The position numbers were made by a program, and so were the translations under genes. Of a DNA stretch of 64,000 nt, positions 51,319 through 59,791 are shown in pieces; within the stretch, counting starts at the first letter, position 1; every line of letters begins with the position of its first letter. Source of the DNA: Colwellia sp. M166 (GTDB lineage Bacteria; Pseudomonadota; Gammaproteobacteria; Enterobacterales; Alteromonadaceae); NCBI RefSeq assembly GCF_024585285.1, contig NZ_CP040755.1:4464001-4528000 (forward strand), read 5' to 3'. A model generated the notes under the pieces. That model was not told where the DNA came from. It saw only the letters and a program-made list of their open reading frames with translations, and did no database searches.

Positions 51319-52193
51319 AATATTCGTTTATTACCCATCATAAGAAGATCTGGCCTGTGGTACTTATGTGCCGAATATTGGGTGTAAAAAGCAATAACTA
51401 TTATAGTTATCAAAAGCGTAAATTAGATAAGCCAAGTGATTCAACACACCAAGAGATGCTTGAGTTAGTAAAGGATATTGCCAAATTTAGTGACAATACC
51501 TATGGCGAAAGACGTATTAAAGCGGTACTGAATGCGTTGAGTTTCCGCGTAAGCCGATGGACAGTAGCCAAATTAATGAAAGAGGCTAATGTTTGGGTTC
51601 GTTACAAAAAGAAATATAAAGCAACAACCAATAGCAATCACAATAAGCCGCTTTATAAAAATGAGCTTGAGCAAAATTTCATCACAGAGCAGCCAAATCA
51701 AGTGTTTGTTGGTGATATCACTTATATTTGGACTGCGGAAGGTTGGCTCTATTTAGCGGTTGTTATCGACCTATACGCTCGCAAAGTTGTTGGCTGGAGC
51801 ATGGGGTCAAGAATGAAAGCTCAACTTGTCTGTGATGCACTAACGATGGCTGTTTGGCAAAGAAGCCCAGAGAAAGGACTTATTGTTCATTCCGATCAAG
51901 GTGTTCAATATGCAAGCCACCAGTACCGAAAATTACTTAATAACAATGGCTTTATTGGCAGTATGAGTAAAAAGGGCTGCTGTTGGGATAATGCCGTTGC
52001 TGAAAGCTTCTTTGGTAGCCTAAAGCAAGAGCGTGTTCATTGGAGAAATTATGAAACACGCTATGAAGCGCAACAAGATATAATGAATTACATAACCATG
52101 TGGTACAACAGTAAGCGACTACACTCTTACTTAGGGTATCAAAGCCCAAATGATTTTGAATTAAAAATTAATGAGTTAGAAAAAGTAGCTTAA
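51315..52193 (+). CDS. IS3-family transposase OrfB (DDE integrase catalytic part)
   Basis: 292 aa from a GTG that overlaps the OrfA stop. An HTH_21-type region (SDNTYGERRIKAVL) is followed by the rve integrase core: first Asp in VFVGDITYIWT, second Asp in IVHSDQGVQYAS and Glu in NAVAESFFGSLKQE, with the family end WYNSKRLHSYLGYQSP. It cuts and joins the element ends. Probably made mostly as the OrfAB frameshift product. Confidence 0.93.
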   Translation: MKYSFITHHKKIWPVVLMCRILGVKSNNYYSYQKRKLDKPSDSTHQEMLELVKDIAKFSDNTYGERRIKAVLNALSFRVSRWTVAKLMKEANVWVRYKKKYKATTNSNHNKPLYKNELEQNFITEQPNQVFVGDITYIWTAEGWLYLAVVIDLYARKVVGWSMGSRMKAQLVCDALTMAVWQRSPEKGLIVHSDQGVQYASHQYRKLLNNNGFIGSMSKKGCCWDNAVAESFFGSLKQERVHWRNYETRYEAQQDIMNYITMWYNSKRLHSYLGYQSPNDFELKINELEKVA

Positions 52194-52227
52194 CTAGGGT
52201 GACTGAATTTACTTGACCAGGTCACTC

Positions 52228-52310
52228 TGATAAATGTTTTACCGGACGATGTCTCTCATAAATTAAAGTCTAGGAACGGTAACAAATTATCAATTGGCTT
52301 TATTCATTAA
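52228..52310 (+). pseudogene. Detached 3′ end of the AAA+ ATPase gene
   Basis: When base 50960 is joined to 52228 (removing the IS and one copy of CTC), the AAA+ frame continues LINVLPDDVSHKLKSRNG to a TAA at 52308-52310. The LPDD tail resembles AAA+ C-termini. The stop lies 9 nt before the next gene, with GGAAG between them. Confidence 0.85.
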
Positions 52311-52319
52311 GGAAGTTAT

Positions 52320-52880
52320 ATGAAATTATTTGATCCGTCTCTACGAGTTAATTTGAATAAACACAACTTTGAATTAGATGCGTTTATATTCTTAGATGTT
52401 GAGGCATCTGGCCTAGGGAGTGGAACATTTCCAATAGAGGTGGCGTATGCCTCTTCTATTGGGGATAAAAATGAATTCCTCATTAAACCAACCAATGATT
52501 GGTTAAACCATGGTACATGGTGCTCAAACGCAGAGCATGATATTCATAAAATATCTCGTGAAATGCTGATTGAAAATGGTGTGAATGTGCTTGATGTCGC
52601 CAATGCTATGAACATGGCATTACGTGGGGAATTAGTGTTATGTAATGATCTTGATTATGACGGTGTTTGGTTAACTCAGCTCTTTAAAGCTGCAAATATT
52701 GGTGTGCAATTCACTTTGACCGATATGAGGTACTTATATGAATATTGGGGTGAGGATAAAGCTAATGCCTTTAAAAAAGCTTATGAATCTATAGTTGCAA
52801 TTACTTGCCATAGAGCTTTACCTGATGCAGAGCACTTTGTTAAAGCATTTAAACGGGTGGCCTCTAATTGTAATCGTTAG
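52320..52880 (+). CDS. DEDDh 3′-5′ exonuclease-like protein
   Basis: 186 aa. The exonuclease superfamily signature is visible: DVE at residues 26-28 in FIFLDVEASGLGSG, a second Asp in CNDLDYDG near residues 109-115, and HRALPDAEHF near residues 163-172 (DEDDh type). No other domain is present. DEDDh enzymes trim 3′ ends of DNA or RNA. Before the IS insertion this was the fourth gene of the phosphatase-kinase-AAA+ operon, with its GGAAG ribosome site directly after the AAA+ stop. It is now separated from its promoter by a 1.26-kb IS and may be expressed less or from an IS-derived promoter. Confidence 0.8.
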   Translation: MKLFDPSLRVNLNKHNFELDAFIFLDVEASGLGSGTFPIEVAYASSIGDKNEFLIKPTNDWLNHGTWCSNAEHDIHKISREMLIENGVNVLDVANAMNMALRGELVLCNDLDYDGVWLTQLFKAANIGVQFTLTDMRYLYEYWGEDKANAFKKAYESIVAITCHRALPDAEHFVKAFKRVASNCNR

Positions 52881-52938
52881 CTTATCCAGAATATTCTACC
52901 GATGCTTCGATTGAGCCTATGGTTTACTTCGGTGGTAT

Positions 52939-53523
52939 TTACTTACAAATAAACGATAATCTATTGTCGTTTTCATCACTAGCAATACGGACAAATGAGT
53001 TAGGGAAGTGAGATACTTCTGATTCAGTTAACCAACCATCAGGAACAATTTTTTTGATTTTCCCATCAATACGTGTCGATTTAGGACCGAAGTTATTGAT
53101 GTGATTTATATCAACATTGCAAACATAAGGGCTAGCTTTTTTAATTGATTCGAACCAAGTTTTGTCTGTATGTACGCCACGCTTATTTGTCCCCGAATAG
53201 CCTAATACTTCGTGTTGGTATGCATGACACAACTCATGTGTAATGAAATCAAATAACTCCCTTTGATTCTTTGTATACATGCCCTGGGAGTTTATTTTTG
53301 TGTGATGAAAAGTTGCACTAATAGATTGGTTGTTAATGTGATAGAAACCGGTAGATTTGTTGTATCCTGACATTAAATCTGCCATGTAAAATTGTCTATT
53401 AGGTAGAATTAGATTATCAAATGCATTTTTGCATATACTCTCCATTATATCATAAACCTCACCACCCAATTCACCGTATATTATCATTGCAGATTTTTTA
53501 TATTCTTCAAAAGTATATTTCAT
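52939..53523 (-). CDS. SprT-like zinc metalloprotease domain protein
   Basis: 194 aa. The single clear motif is FDFITHELCHAYQHEV, with HExxH at residues 96-100. Upstream, SISATFHHTKI and downstream KTWFESIKKASP fit the SprT-like fold. SprT/Spartan proteins cleave DNA-bound proteins or act as small zinc proteases, but this short bacterial form has no DNA-binding extension that I can see, so its role is unknown. It is convergent with the exonuclease gene and stands alone, so it probably does not belong to the operon. Confidence 0.72.
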   Translation of the reverse strand: MKYTFEEYKKSAMIIYGELGGEVYDIMESICKNAFDNLILPNRQFYMADLMSGYNKSTGFYHINNQSISATFHHTKINSQGMYTKNQRELFDFITHELCHAYQHEVLGYSGTNKRGVHTDKTWFESIKKASPYVCNVDINHINNFGPKSTRIDGKIKKIVPDGWLTESEVSHFPNSFVRIASDENDNRLSFICK

Positions 53524-53963
53524 CTTTTAGCTCTTATGTTGTTCTTGGCCATCTTTATTAGTGTAGAGCAAGTATATCCGCTCTACAATGTTTACTACCT
53601 AAAAATGAACTTGAGGTTATTATTTGAATACTTAAGATTAATTCAGAATACCTTCTAAAGTGACAAAGTAAGCCTCCTTACCTAACTAGTTGGAGATGCA
53701 TACATTACCCCACGCTACGCTAAATACTTTATATCTTAGTTACTGATAAACCCAGATACGATTTGATTGCGTAGTCTTTAACTCATCAAGTTTGAAAATT
53801 AATAAATAAGGAAAACGTAATGGTTGTAGTTATTTGTTTTAATGATCTTAGTTAGCAGCTATCAAAGCCTAGTGATAAGGAAATCGAAAATGTATTTATT
53901 AACTTTAATATTTACGGTGAACCCCTCTGGTTCAGCGAGAGAATTAAATTGGAGTAAGAAATT
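53524..53963. other. Gene-free spacer
   Basis: 440 bases between divergent small genes. It contains only very short frames (for example one of 11 codons at 53820). A GAACC-cctct-GGTTC hairpin (53922-53936) lies just upstream of the 73-aa gene. No RNA gene or element was recognised. Confidence 0.45.
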
Positions 53964-54185
53964 ATGAATGCGTTAAATAAAAAAGAAACTAAAACAGTAA
54001 ACGTAGAAATATCTGAAGCATTGCTATGCCAACTCGCTTGGGCTTTTCCTTCAGGGACTAATGAGCAAAAGGTCGATTTTTGCTTGAGAAATGTTGTAGA
54101 AGAATCTCAAAAGATAGAAGGAATTATCTACCCTGAGGATAGGTTGCCATGTAGATCCTTTGAACATGTAGAAGTTAAAACGTAA
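53964..54185 (+). CDS. Small uncharacterised protein (73 aa)
   Basis: Starts at ATG 53964 with GGAG (in TTGGAGTAAG) about 10 nt upstream. Soluble, mixed charge; the segment VEISEALLCQLAWAFPSGTNEQKVDFCLRNVVEE reads as an amphipathic helical region reminiscent of small antitoxin or DNA-binding-type proteins, but no family is recognised and no toxin partner is adjacent. Coding status rests on the good ribosome site and protein-like composition. Confidence 0.5.
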   Translation: MNALNKKETKTVNVEISEALLCQLAWAFPSGTNEQKVDFCLRNVVEESQKIEGIIYPEDRLPCRSFEHVEVKT

Positions 54186-54483
54186 CACATATGAGCCTTA
54201 TTCCCGTCAATAGGCAATAGGGTTTTATTTAGCTGCCGTTAGGCAGCTAATTGTTCATTCAATTCACAAGTTCATCTACTTCGCTATGTCAATTAGCCAT
54301 TAAACAACGGTTTACGGCAAACACATATAGAGGCTCTCTTAGTGTGATCTCATCACTGCCTACTCTGTCTATCCATATGTTAAGTAGGGGCACTAGACAT
54401 TTATCGGTTAACCTTACGCTGGTACTATTCAAGCATGATGACTCAGTGCCTTTGGGCACAGTTCAGTTAGTTTAAGACTCAGT
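54186..54483. other. Gene-free region left of the IS110-family element
   Basis: Contains the perfect hairpin AGCTGCC-gtta-GGCAGCT (54231-54248) and a small hairpin GTGCC-ttt-GGGCAC (54448-54461). A 74-codon frame here has a low-complexity, non-conserved look and is not called. The exact left boundary of the IS110-family element probably lies in or near this stretch but cannot be fixed, because these elements lack terminal inverted repeats. Confidence 0.4.
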
Positions 54484-54658
54484 TAAGGTGTAAACGCGCT
54501 TGCTCATTGCAATAATGCGCACCAATGGCGAGTCTAATCAAGCAAAGTGGCTTGGACTACTCGGCATAATAATCATCAACTTTCAGTTAACGGGGGCGAT
54601 GATTAATCAGATGCTCTTACTCATCCAGTTAGGTGTTCAGCTCTCGCCATTGTGCGAC
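54484..54658 (-). ncRNA. Candidate bridge RNA / structured end of the IS110-family element
   Basis: Directly downstream of the transposase stop (on its strand) lies a 175-nt non-coding stretch with nested pairing. CAATGGCGAG (54523-54532) and CTCGCCATTG (54643-54652) form a perfect 10-bp outer stem. TAATCATC and GATGATTA (about 54572-54607) form an 8-bp inner stem, enclosing AACT-ttc-AGTT. Large internal loops separate the stems, as in the bridge RNAs of IS110/IS1111 elements, which specify donor and target sequences; in the IS1111 group they lie downstream of the recombinase gene. Identification is structural inference. Confidence 0.5.
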
Positions 54659-55702
54659 TTAACCTTTTAAAAATTTATTTTCATCAAAAACCTGTCTATC
54701 CCGAAGCATGAAGTAAACACAGCGACCAATTTTATGTGCAAGTGCTGATAATGCTTTACCTTTACTCATGCGTTTTTGTAATTTAGCTAGATAGCGTTTA
54801 GCGTTGTCATTACCGCGAAGATAAAGCACCGCGGCTTCACTAAAAGCCCACTTCAGATAACCATTACCGATTTTATTACCGCTAGTACCATAGGTTTTCC
54901 CTGCAGACTCTGCTTTGCATTTCACTAATCGTGAATAAGAAGCAAACTGTTGAACGCTGGGAAAACGGTTGATGTCGCCAATTTCATATAAAATGGTTAA
55001 TGCTAGAATTTGACCAATACCTGGGAATGTTCGAACGATATTGAGTAGTGCACCATAATGTTCTTTGGCTTTTCCTTCGATAAATGACTCAACATGCTTT
55101 AGCTCTCTGATGTAGCAATCTAGGATGTTCATGTCGAGTGCTATCATCCGTTGTACAACAGGATCATCATAATAATCTCGCAGTCCGTCACGGGCACTGA
55201 CATTTTTTAAATTAAGTGATTGAGCGGGTAAGTTATATTGGCTGTCGGTGTTTACGACGTGAGCTTTTAATTCACTTCCATGTCGCATAACGTAGGTGCG
55301 TCTTCTGAGTAAATCTCTGGTTGCGCGTGTTTCTGCTGGGTAATTGTAGGCAAGTGGGAAATTCCCTCCGCGCATTAGGCTAGCAATTTTATAGGAGTCT
55401 ATCTTATCGTTTTTAGCTTTTCCGCCATGAATAGCTTTCATATAAAGCGCATGGCCTAAAATAAACTCAACATTTATCTCACGACAAAAGTCACTGACCC
55501 AATACCAGCAATGCATGCACTCAACTCCAACCACCACCTGTCCAATATAGGGTTTGAGCAGCTTGTGTAACTGATGAGGATCGGCTTTTATTTTCTGATG
55601 AACGACTTTATTACCATGTTCATCAAGTATGCAAACATATAAAAGTCGTGCATGTAGATCGATTCCGCAATAATATTTATGTAAAGTAGTATAGAATTTC
55701 AT
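54659..55702 (-). CDS. IS110-family transposase (DEDD recombinase)
   Basis: 347 aa. The N-terminal RuvC-like DEDD domain opens with YYCGIDLHARLLYVCILDEHG (first Asp at about residue 14), with Glu in VGVECMHCWYW and two Asp in KNDKIDSYKIA. The C-terminal Transposase_20 domain has FPGIGQILALTILYEIGDINRF, SYSRLVKCKAESAGKTYG and the serine-containing GNGYLKWAFSEAAVLY. The enzyme makes cut-and-join events guided by an element-encoded RNA. The gene is intact. Both flanking non-coding stretches are strongly structured, and the absence of terminal inverted repeats agrees with the family. Confidence 0.93.
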   Translation of the reverse strand: MKFYTTLHKYYCGIDLHARLLYVCILDEHGNKVVHQKIKADPHQLHKLLKPYIGQVVVGVECMHCWYWVSDFCREINVEFILGHALYMKAIHGGKAKNDKIDSYKIASLMRGGNFPLAYNYPAETRATRDLLRRRTYVMRHGSELKAHVVNTDSQYNLPAQSLNLKNVSARDGLRDYYDDPVVQRMIALDMNILDCYIRELKHVESFIEGKAKEHYGALLNIVRTFPGIGQILALTILYEIGDINRFPSVQQFASYSRLVKCKAESAGKTYGTSGNKIGNGYLKWAFSEAAVLYLRGNDNAKRYLAKLQKRMSKGKALSALAHKIGRCVYFMLRDRQVFDENKFLKG

Positions 55703-55773
55703 TGAGCTTTCTCCTTTTGGTTTGGTCGCCTTGAAGTTTAGCTCAGTGCTAGACTTCGGGGAGAAGGCTCAAT
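55701..55773 (-). promoter_or_regulatory. Double-stem structure in the IS110-family transposase leader
   Basis: ATTGAGCTTTCTCC (55701-55714) pairs with GGAGAAGGCTCAAT (55760-55773) with one mismatch. Inside, GAAGTTTAGC (55733-55742) pairs with GCTAGACTTC (55748-55757) around the loop TCAGT. The start codon of the transposase overlaps the outer stem and the ribosome site (AAAGGAGAAAG on the minus strand) is buried in it, so the fold could repress transposase translation. It could also be part of the guide RNA. Confidence 0.6.
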
Positions 55774-55842
55774 TAGTATCAAGTAAACCAACCCAAATTG
55801 CTGTGCCTAAAATATAACCTTTAAACTATACAAGGATAACTG

Positions 55843-56634
55843 ATGAAAGAGACAAATAGTAACAATGAAAGTGAAGTAGCATTAGGCGCAATGATTTGGA
55901 TTGCTATTGGAGCCATGCTTTATTATTTTGGTATGTTTGACGAATATATTGAAAAGTATCAAAAAAAAGCTGAAGTTAACAAGCAGCATATAAGTCAATT
56001 ACAACAAAAAATTAAAACGAGTACTTCAATTAAGGAAAAGCTTACCTATATAGGAAGAGAAATAAGTGATTCATGTGAAAATTTTGCAACGAAGCTACAT
56101 AAAAATAAACACTTTGAGATAGCTCAACGAACAACTGTTGAATCATTTACTTTAACTTCTTTGCAAAAAAGAGGCTCCAATTTAACCCCATTCAGAGGTT
56201 GTGAAGTTGCGGGTATTAATTTAACTGATAAAAAGAAGACCAATGCACTTGTAATGCAATGTAAGACCGCTGGTCCTAATTACCTTTCAAAAGGTGTGAC
56301 TATTTCATGTTTATTGGATGAAAACCTTCAACCTAAAAAAATTCATATTCTCAATGCAAAACTCACGCACGTATTGAGCGGATTAGGTGATGTGGGAAAT
56401 AAACATATCCCTTCGATTAGTAAATTCGGAAATATGCTAGGTCAAGCCGTTACAGGGAATGTTAAGTTTAAAATTTTTAAAGAGCAGTATATTGAATTAC
56501 CTTCACCAACAAAATTTATAAAAGGGTTAACTAATTTAGTGTCGATGCAGGAGTTGGTAAGTGCTAACCAAGAAAAGTTGAGTAAACATCAAAAAGAGTT
56601 AAAGCAACATCAAGATGAAAATACTTGGTTTTAG
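55843..56634 (+). CDS. Uncharacterised membrane-anchored protein (263 aa)
   Basis: Starts at ATG 55843 with an AAGGAT ribosome site. A single N-terminal transmembrane helix (ALGAMIWIAIGAMLYYFGMF, about residues 13-32) is followed by a coiled-coil stretch (EKYQKKAEVNKQHISQLQQKIK), a globular middle with several Cys and hydrophobic strands (VTISCLLDENLQPKKIHILNA), and a C-terminal Gln/Lys-rich coil (EKLSKHQKELKQHQDE). No family is recognised. It is not obviously part of an operon; the IS110-family element lies upstream. Confidence 0.65.
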   Translation: MKETNSNNESEVALGAMIWIAIGAMLYYFGMFDEYIEKYQKKAEVNKQHISQLQQKIKTSTSIKEKLTYIGREISDSCENFATKLHKNKHFEIAQRTTVESFTLTSLQKRGSNLTPFRGCEVAGINLTDKKKTNALVMQCKTAGPNYLSKGVTISCLLDENLQPKKIHILNAKLTHVLSGLGDVGNKHIPSISKFGNMLGQAVTGNVKFKIFKEQYIELPSPTKFIKGLTNLVSMQELVSANQEKLSKHQKELKQHQDENTWF

Positions 56635-56961
56635 TTGTAAACCTCAGGTGTATATCATCGTTATCAAGTGGAAGAATGCCAATGCTTCTCAAACAGATAT
56701 CATTTTAAAAAGCATGATACCAGCTTAGATAAAAGATAACTCAATCGATGACGTGAGTTATAACTTTTGTGAATCTGAATTTAAAAAAATCAAATTGATT
56801 ATTCAAAATATACAGTGGAGTATATGTCTACCTCACTGTAATACTGAAATTTAAAATAAGGTTTAACAACACTCTGATGAACACAGTTATAGTTTTTTCC
56901 CTCAAAATTAGAACTCGATTAGATGAACGATTTTGTTTATCACATGATTAAAAGGATCAAC
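56635..56961. other. Gene-free spacer before the protease cluster
   Basis: 327 AT-rich bases with no recognised gene, repeat or strong promoter. A frame could start at 56923, but the signal peptide and an AAAGGA ribosome site favour 56962 for the next gene. Confidence 0.5.
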
Positions 56962-58752
56962 ATGAATAAATACTTATTACTATTAGGCTTTTGTTGTTTC
57001 AGTGCGTCGGCATCAGCAACCAATATTGTTATTAAATACAATGAAACCGAGCAGGATAACAAAACAGGTTTTTTTGATAGAGCTGTTAGAATTCCAACAA
57101 CTAGTAACCCAGGTGAAACTGTTGGTGAAGCTAGACGATACGCTTTTGAATATGCAGCTAAGATTATTGAATCTCAGGTTTACAGTGAGGCGGACATTAT
57201 TCTTTCTGCAAATTATGCCTCTGCGGGGAGCTTTACTGCTACCACTCAAACAAACTTATATACCCACACTGAAACTTATAATTATGATGAGTTTGGTATC
57301 TTAAAAGCTGGCGTGAAATATAATCATCTCATTAGACGTATGCTTCAAAATGATACCAGTGCTCAGCAGAAGAATTATTTTGATGGCTACATGCAATTCA
57401 ACTATAAAGGATCTAATTATGAGATTGCTAATGTCCAAAGTGAAAATGCTGGATTTGTTAATTTAGTACTACATGAAATGGTTCATGCACTTGGTTTTAA
57501 TAATAGCAACTGCTACACATCAACTTGTGAATCTGATTGGCTAAGCCAGTCATCAATGAATATCTATGTTGATGTACCATATGATAGCCCTTGGAATGAT
57601 ATGGCATTAAGTGACAAGCAAACTGCTGTAGTTGAAGGCGATAAGGTTTTTTATGATGGTGGAGCTGCTTTACAGGAGTACATCTTACTTAATCTAAATT
57701 CTGGCTATGGTGAACATGGGATCATGCTTCATTCTGAACCAACAAGTTCTGGAGATATTAGTAGTCAATCATTAGGGCACATTTCTGCAAATGTTGACTC
57801 TATTGAGCTAATGAAATCTCGTGTTGGAAATACATTAAGCATTGGCGCGGCGGCTTATTATCTTTGTGATATTGGCTGGTGTCGCAATACAGGGTTTGTA
57901 ACTGATTTTAAATTGGAAAGTGACTTTCCTGAGAAGTTTACGCCAAGTGAACCTGCAAACTTAGGTTACACAATTTTAAACCCAAATGAGCACGTTCTTG
58001 AAAACGTTTTCTTAAACGTAAATGTTAACGATGCTGATTTGGTAGACACTACTAACTTAAGCAGTAACTGTTCAATGAACGGAAGTATTATTAGTTGCGA
58101 TATAGGTAATTTAGAATCATTTGGTGAATATACAGTTGATATTCCATTTGTAGCTGAACAAGGTAAGTATAAAATTTTATCTAATGTTTATTCTAATTCG
58201 TATTTAGTTGATATTGATGGTTCTAATAATGTCCATGCTGCTGTCATAACTGTTGGAGAAATCCCATTTCTTGATGTGACGATTGAAAACGAATTTACAT
58301 TTGAAGAAGAATATCAAGTAAATATTAAACCTACTTTCGAAGCAAATTCAGCCCTTTCTTTTGACTGGAAAGTAATCTCATATGATGGTACTTCATTTGA
58401 ATTAAGTGAGAACTCAGAAACCGGAGAAGTTATATTTACTGCTCCATCTATTGATGAAGATAAAGCTTTAACATTAAAGTTAATTGCTACATTTGATAAC
58501 AGAACAGAAGAATTTGAAGTTACAGTTAATGTAACAGTTAAATCAGATAGCACAGATACAAACACAGGAACAGATACTGGTTCAGGGGCAAATAACGGCA
58601 CAGGAACAGGGAATGGTTCTACCTCAAACAACAATAAAACGACTTCACCTGATAGTGATGATAAATCAAGTGGTGGCTCGTTCAATCTATTATTTTTATT
58701 GATTATCTTCAGCACCTTTGTAAATAAGCAGATAAAAATAACTAAAAGTTAA
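56962..58752 (+). CDS. Secreted metalloprotease-like protein with GlyGly-CTERM sorting signal
   Basis: 596 aa from ATG 56962. A Sec signal peptide (KYLLLLGFCCFSASASA) is followed by a catalytic region with VLHEMVHALGFNNSN: HExxHxxG at residues 171-178, but Asn where metzincins have the third His/Asp. Next come two or more Ig/DUF11-like beta modules (from about residue 325; ASN/VNV repeats) and a Gly/Thr/Asn/Ser-rich linker (TDTNTGTDTGSGANNGTG). The end, SGGSFNLLFLLIIFSTFVNK plus basic residues, is a GlyGly-CTERM tail, processed by rhombosortase in bacteria with type II secretion. Likely surface-exposed or released. The first of three genes encoding exported proteins. Confidence 0.82.
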   Translation: MNKYLLLLGFCCFSASASATNIVIKYNETEQDNKTGFFDRAVRIPTTSNPGETVGEARRYAFEYAAKIIESQVYSEADIILSANYASAGSFTATTQTNLYTHTETYNYDEFGILKAGVKYNHLIRRMLQNDTSAQQKNYFDGYMQFNYKGSNYEIANVQSENAGFVNLVLHEMVHALGFNNSNCYTSTCESDWLSQSSMNIYVDVPYDSPWNDMALSDKQTAVVEGDKVFYDGGAALQEYILLNLNSGYGEHGIMLHSEPTSSGDISSQSLGHISANVDSIELMKSRVGNTLSIGAAAYYLCDIGWCRNTGFVTDFKLESDFPEKFTPSEPANLGYTILNPNEHVLENVFLNVNVNDADLVDTTNLSSNCSMNGSIISCDIGNLESFGEYTVDIPFVAEQGKYKILSNVYSNSYLVDIDGSNNVHAAVITVGEIPFLDVTIENEFTFEEEYQVNIKPTFEANSALSFDWKVISYDGTSFELSENSETGEVIFTAPSIDEDKALTLKLIATFDNRTEEFEVTVNVTVKSDSTDTNTGTDTGSGANNGTGTGNGSTSNNNKTTSPDSDDKSSGGSFNLLFLLIIFSTFVNKQIKITKS

Positions 58753-58817
58753 TTCTCAAATTATCACCATTAAAGAACAAAATTAAAAAATCCAATAAAC
58801 GATATGGAGTATGTTGT

Positions 58818-59771
58818 ATGTCGAAATTAAATAAAAAATTACTGTTGTCTACTGTGAGTGCTTTAGTATTAAGCGCTTGTGGTGGAGGAGGTGAAGAAAC
58901 AAAAACAGTAACAGCGCCGCCAGCAAAGGTAACACCAACGTTGAGTTTATCGGTTGCTCAATCCAGTTTAACGATAAATGAAAATGACCAAGGAGTTATT
59001 TCGTTGAGTACCAGTTATAACGGGCAGTCAACCATTGATTATAGCGTTTCTTTTTCTTCTGAAATAGTAGGGGTTAGTGCAGAGGTCATTGATCAAAGCT
59101 TACAACTAAACATTGATGAACTTGAAAACGACCATGTGATAACGCTAACGGTTATGGCCTCTTCAACGGCTGATAATCTTTCTTCTGAACAATCAATTGA
59201 AATAAACCTTACCAATTCTTCAGTAGTGGAGGTAATTGATGAGGTTGAACTGTGGACTGATATTGAGAGTGTTTTTAAGTTTGACGATTTTGAACTCGCT
59301 CTGTTACCTACTATTTATGCTAAAGCTGCCTATTTCAATGGCAAGTTAACTAGTACTGAATACCAAACAAGAGTATCAGATTTTACTGCGATAAAAGTAG
59401 AGGCAAGCAATCAAAAGTCAGCAGAAGAAAATACCTCGTTGTCTACGGGAGTTACTGATTATCAAGTGAGTTCAATTACAGAAACTGAACTTGTTGCTTT
59501 GCTAGACAAAGTAAAGGTTTTAGCTAGTAGCGAATATAACAAGCTTGTAGAAAAAGTTAATGAGTTAGCGCTACTTAGTGATGAAACTGTGCCTGCATTA
59601 CCTCTCGATTCTTTTGGTTATGTTGAAACTTATGGTGTTTTCTCTGGCGTTATCGGTGCTACAAGTATGGGCACTTTTGTAGAAGAGAAGTGGCAGTTTT
59701 CTGAGCAATATCAAATATTAAATACGTTAATTCCTGTTCTTGGAAATACCAACGAATGTTCAGCTAACTAA
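58818..59771 (+). CDS. Uncharacterised lipoprotein between two secreted proteases
   Basis: 317 aa with a lipoprotein signal peptide ending in the lipobox LSAC (Cys about residue 21), then GGGGEETKTVTAPPAKV. Residues ~35-110 look like a cadherin/Ig-like beta module (LSVAQSSLTINENDQGVISLSTSYNG). The C-terminal half is mixed helical with no recognised domain. It sits 65 nt after the metalloprotease gene and 20 nt before the subtilisin-like gene, so the three are probably co-transcribed. An inhibitor, chaperone or anchor of the protease is possible but unproven. Confidence 0.72.
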   Translation: MSKLNKKLLLSTVSALVLSACGGGGEETKTVTAPPAKVTPTLSLSVAQSSLTINENDQGVISLSTSYNGQSTIDYSVSFSSEIVGVSAEVIDQSLQLNIDELENDHVITLTVMASSTADNLSSEQSIEINLTNSSVVEVIDEVELWTDIESVFKFDDFELALLPTIYAKAAYFNGKLTSTEYQTRVSDFTAIKVEASNQKSAEENTSLSTGVTDYQVSSITETELVALLDKVKVLASSEYNKLVEKVNELALLSDETVPALPLDSFGYVETYGVFSGVIGATSMGTFVEEKWQFSEQYQILNTLIPVLGNTNECSAN

Positions 59772-59791
59772 TTAAACAAAAGGAAAATAAT

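Larger units (their letters stand above)
50961..52224 (+). mobile_element. IS3-family insertion sequence inside the AAA+ gene
   Basis: 1264 bp. The left end begins TGACGTGGTTTAATGGATTC and its inverse at the right end starts TGACCTGGTCAAGTAAATTC; both continue to a shared ACCC(C/T)AGTTAAG, giving imperfect terminal inverted repeats of about 36 bp. The 3-bp sequence CTC flanks both sides (50958-50960 and 52225-52227), a target duplication typical of IS3 elements. Both transposase frames are intact, so the insertion looks recent and possibly active. Confidence 0.92.

Noticed and set aside
54236..54242. GTTAGGC resembling an integron attC core site (GTTRRRY)
   Set aside because: It is part of a simple 18-bp hairpin (AGCTGCCGTTAGGCAGCT). 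No matching RYYYAAC partner at a proper distance, no integrase and no cassette array are present.
54251..54475. 74-codon open frame
   Set aside because: Low-complexity Ser/Thr/Leu composition, no ribosome site, no recognisable motif; it overlaps likely IS110-flank structure.
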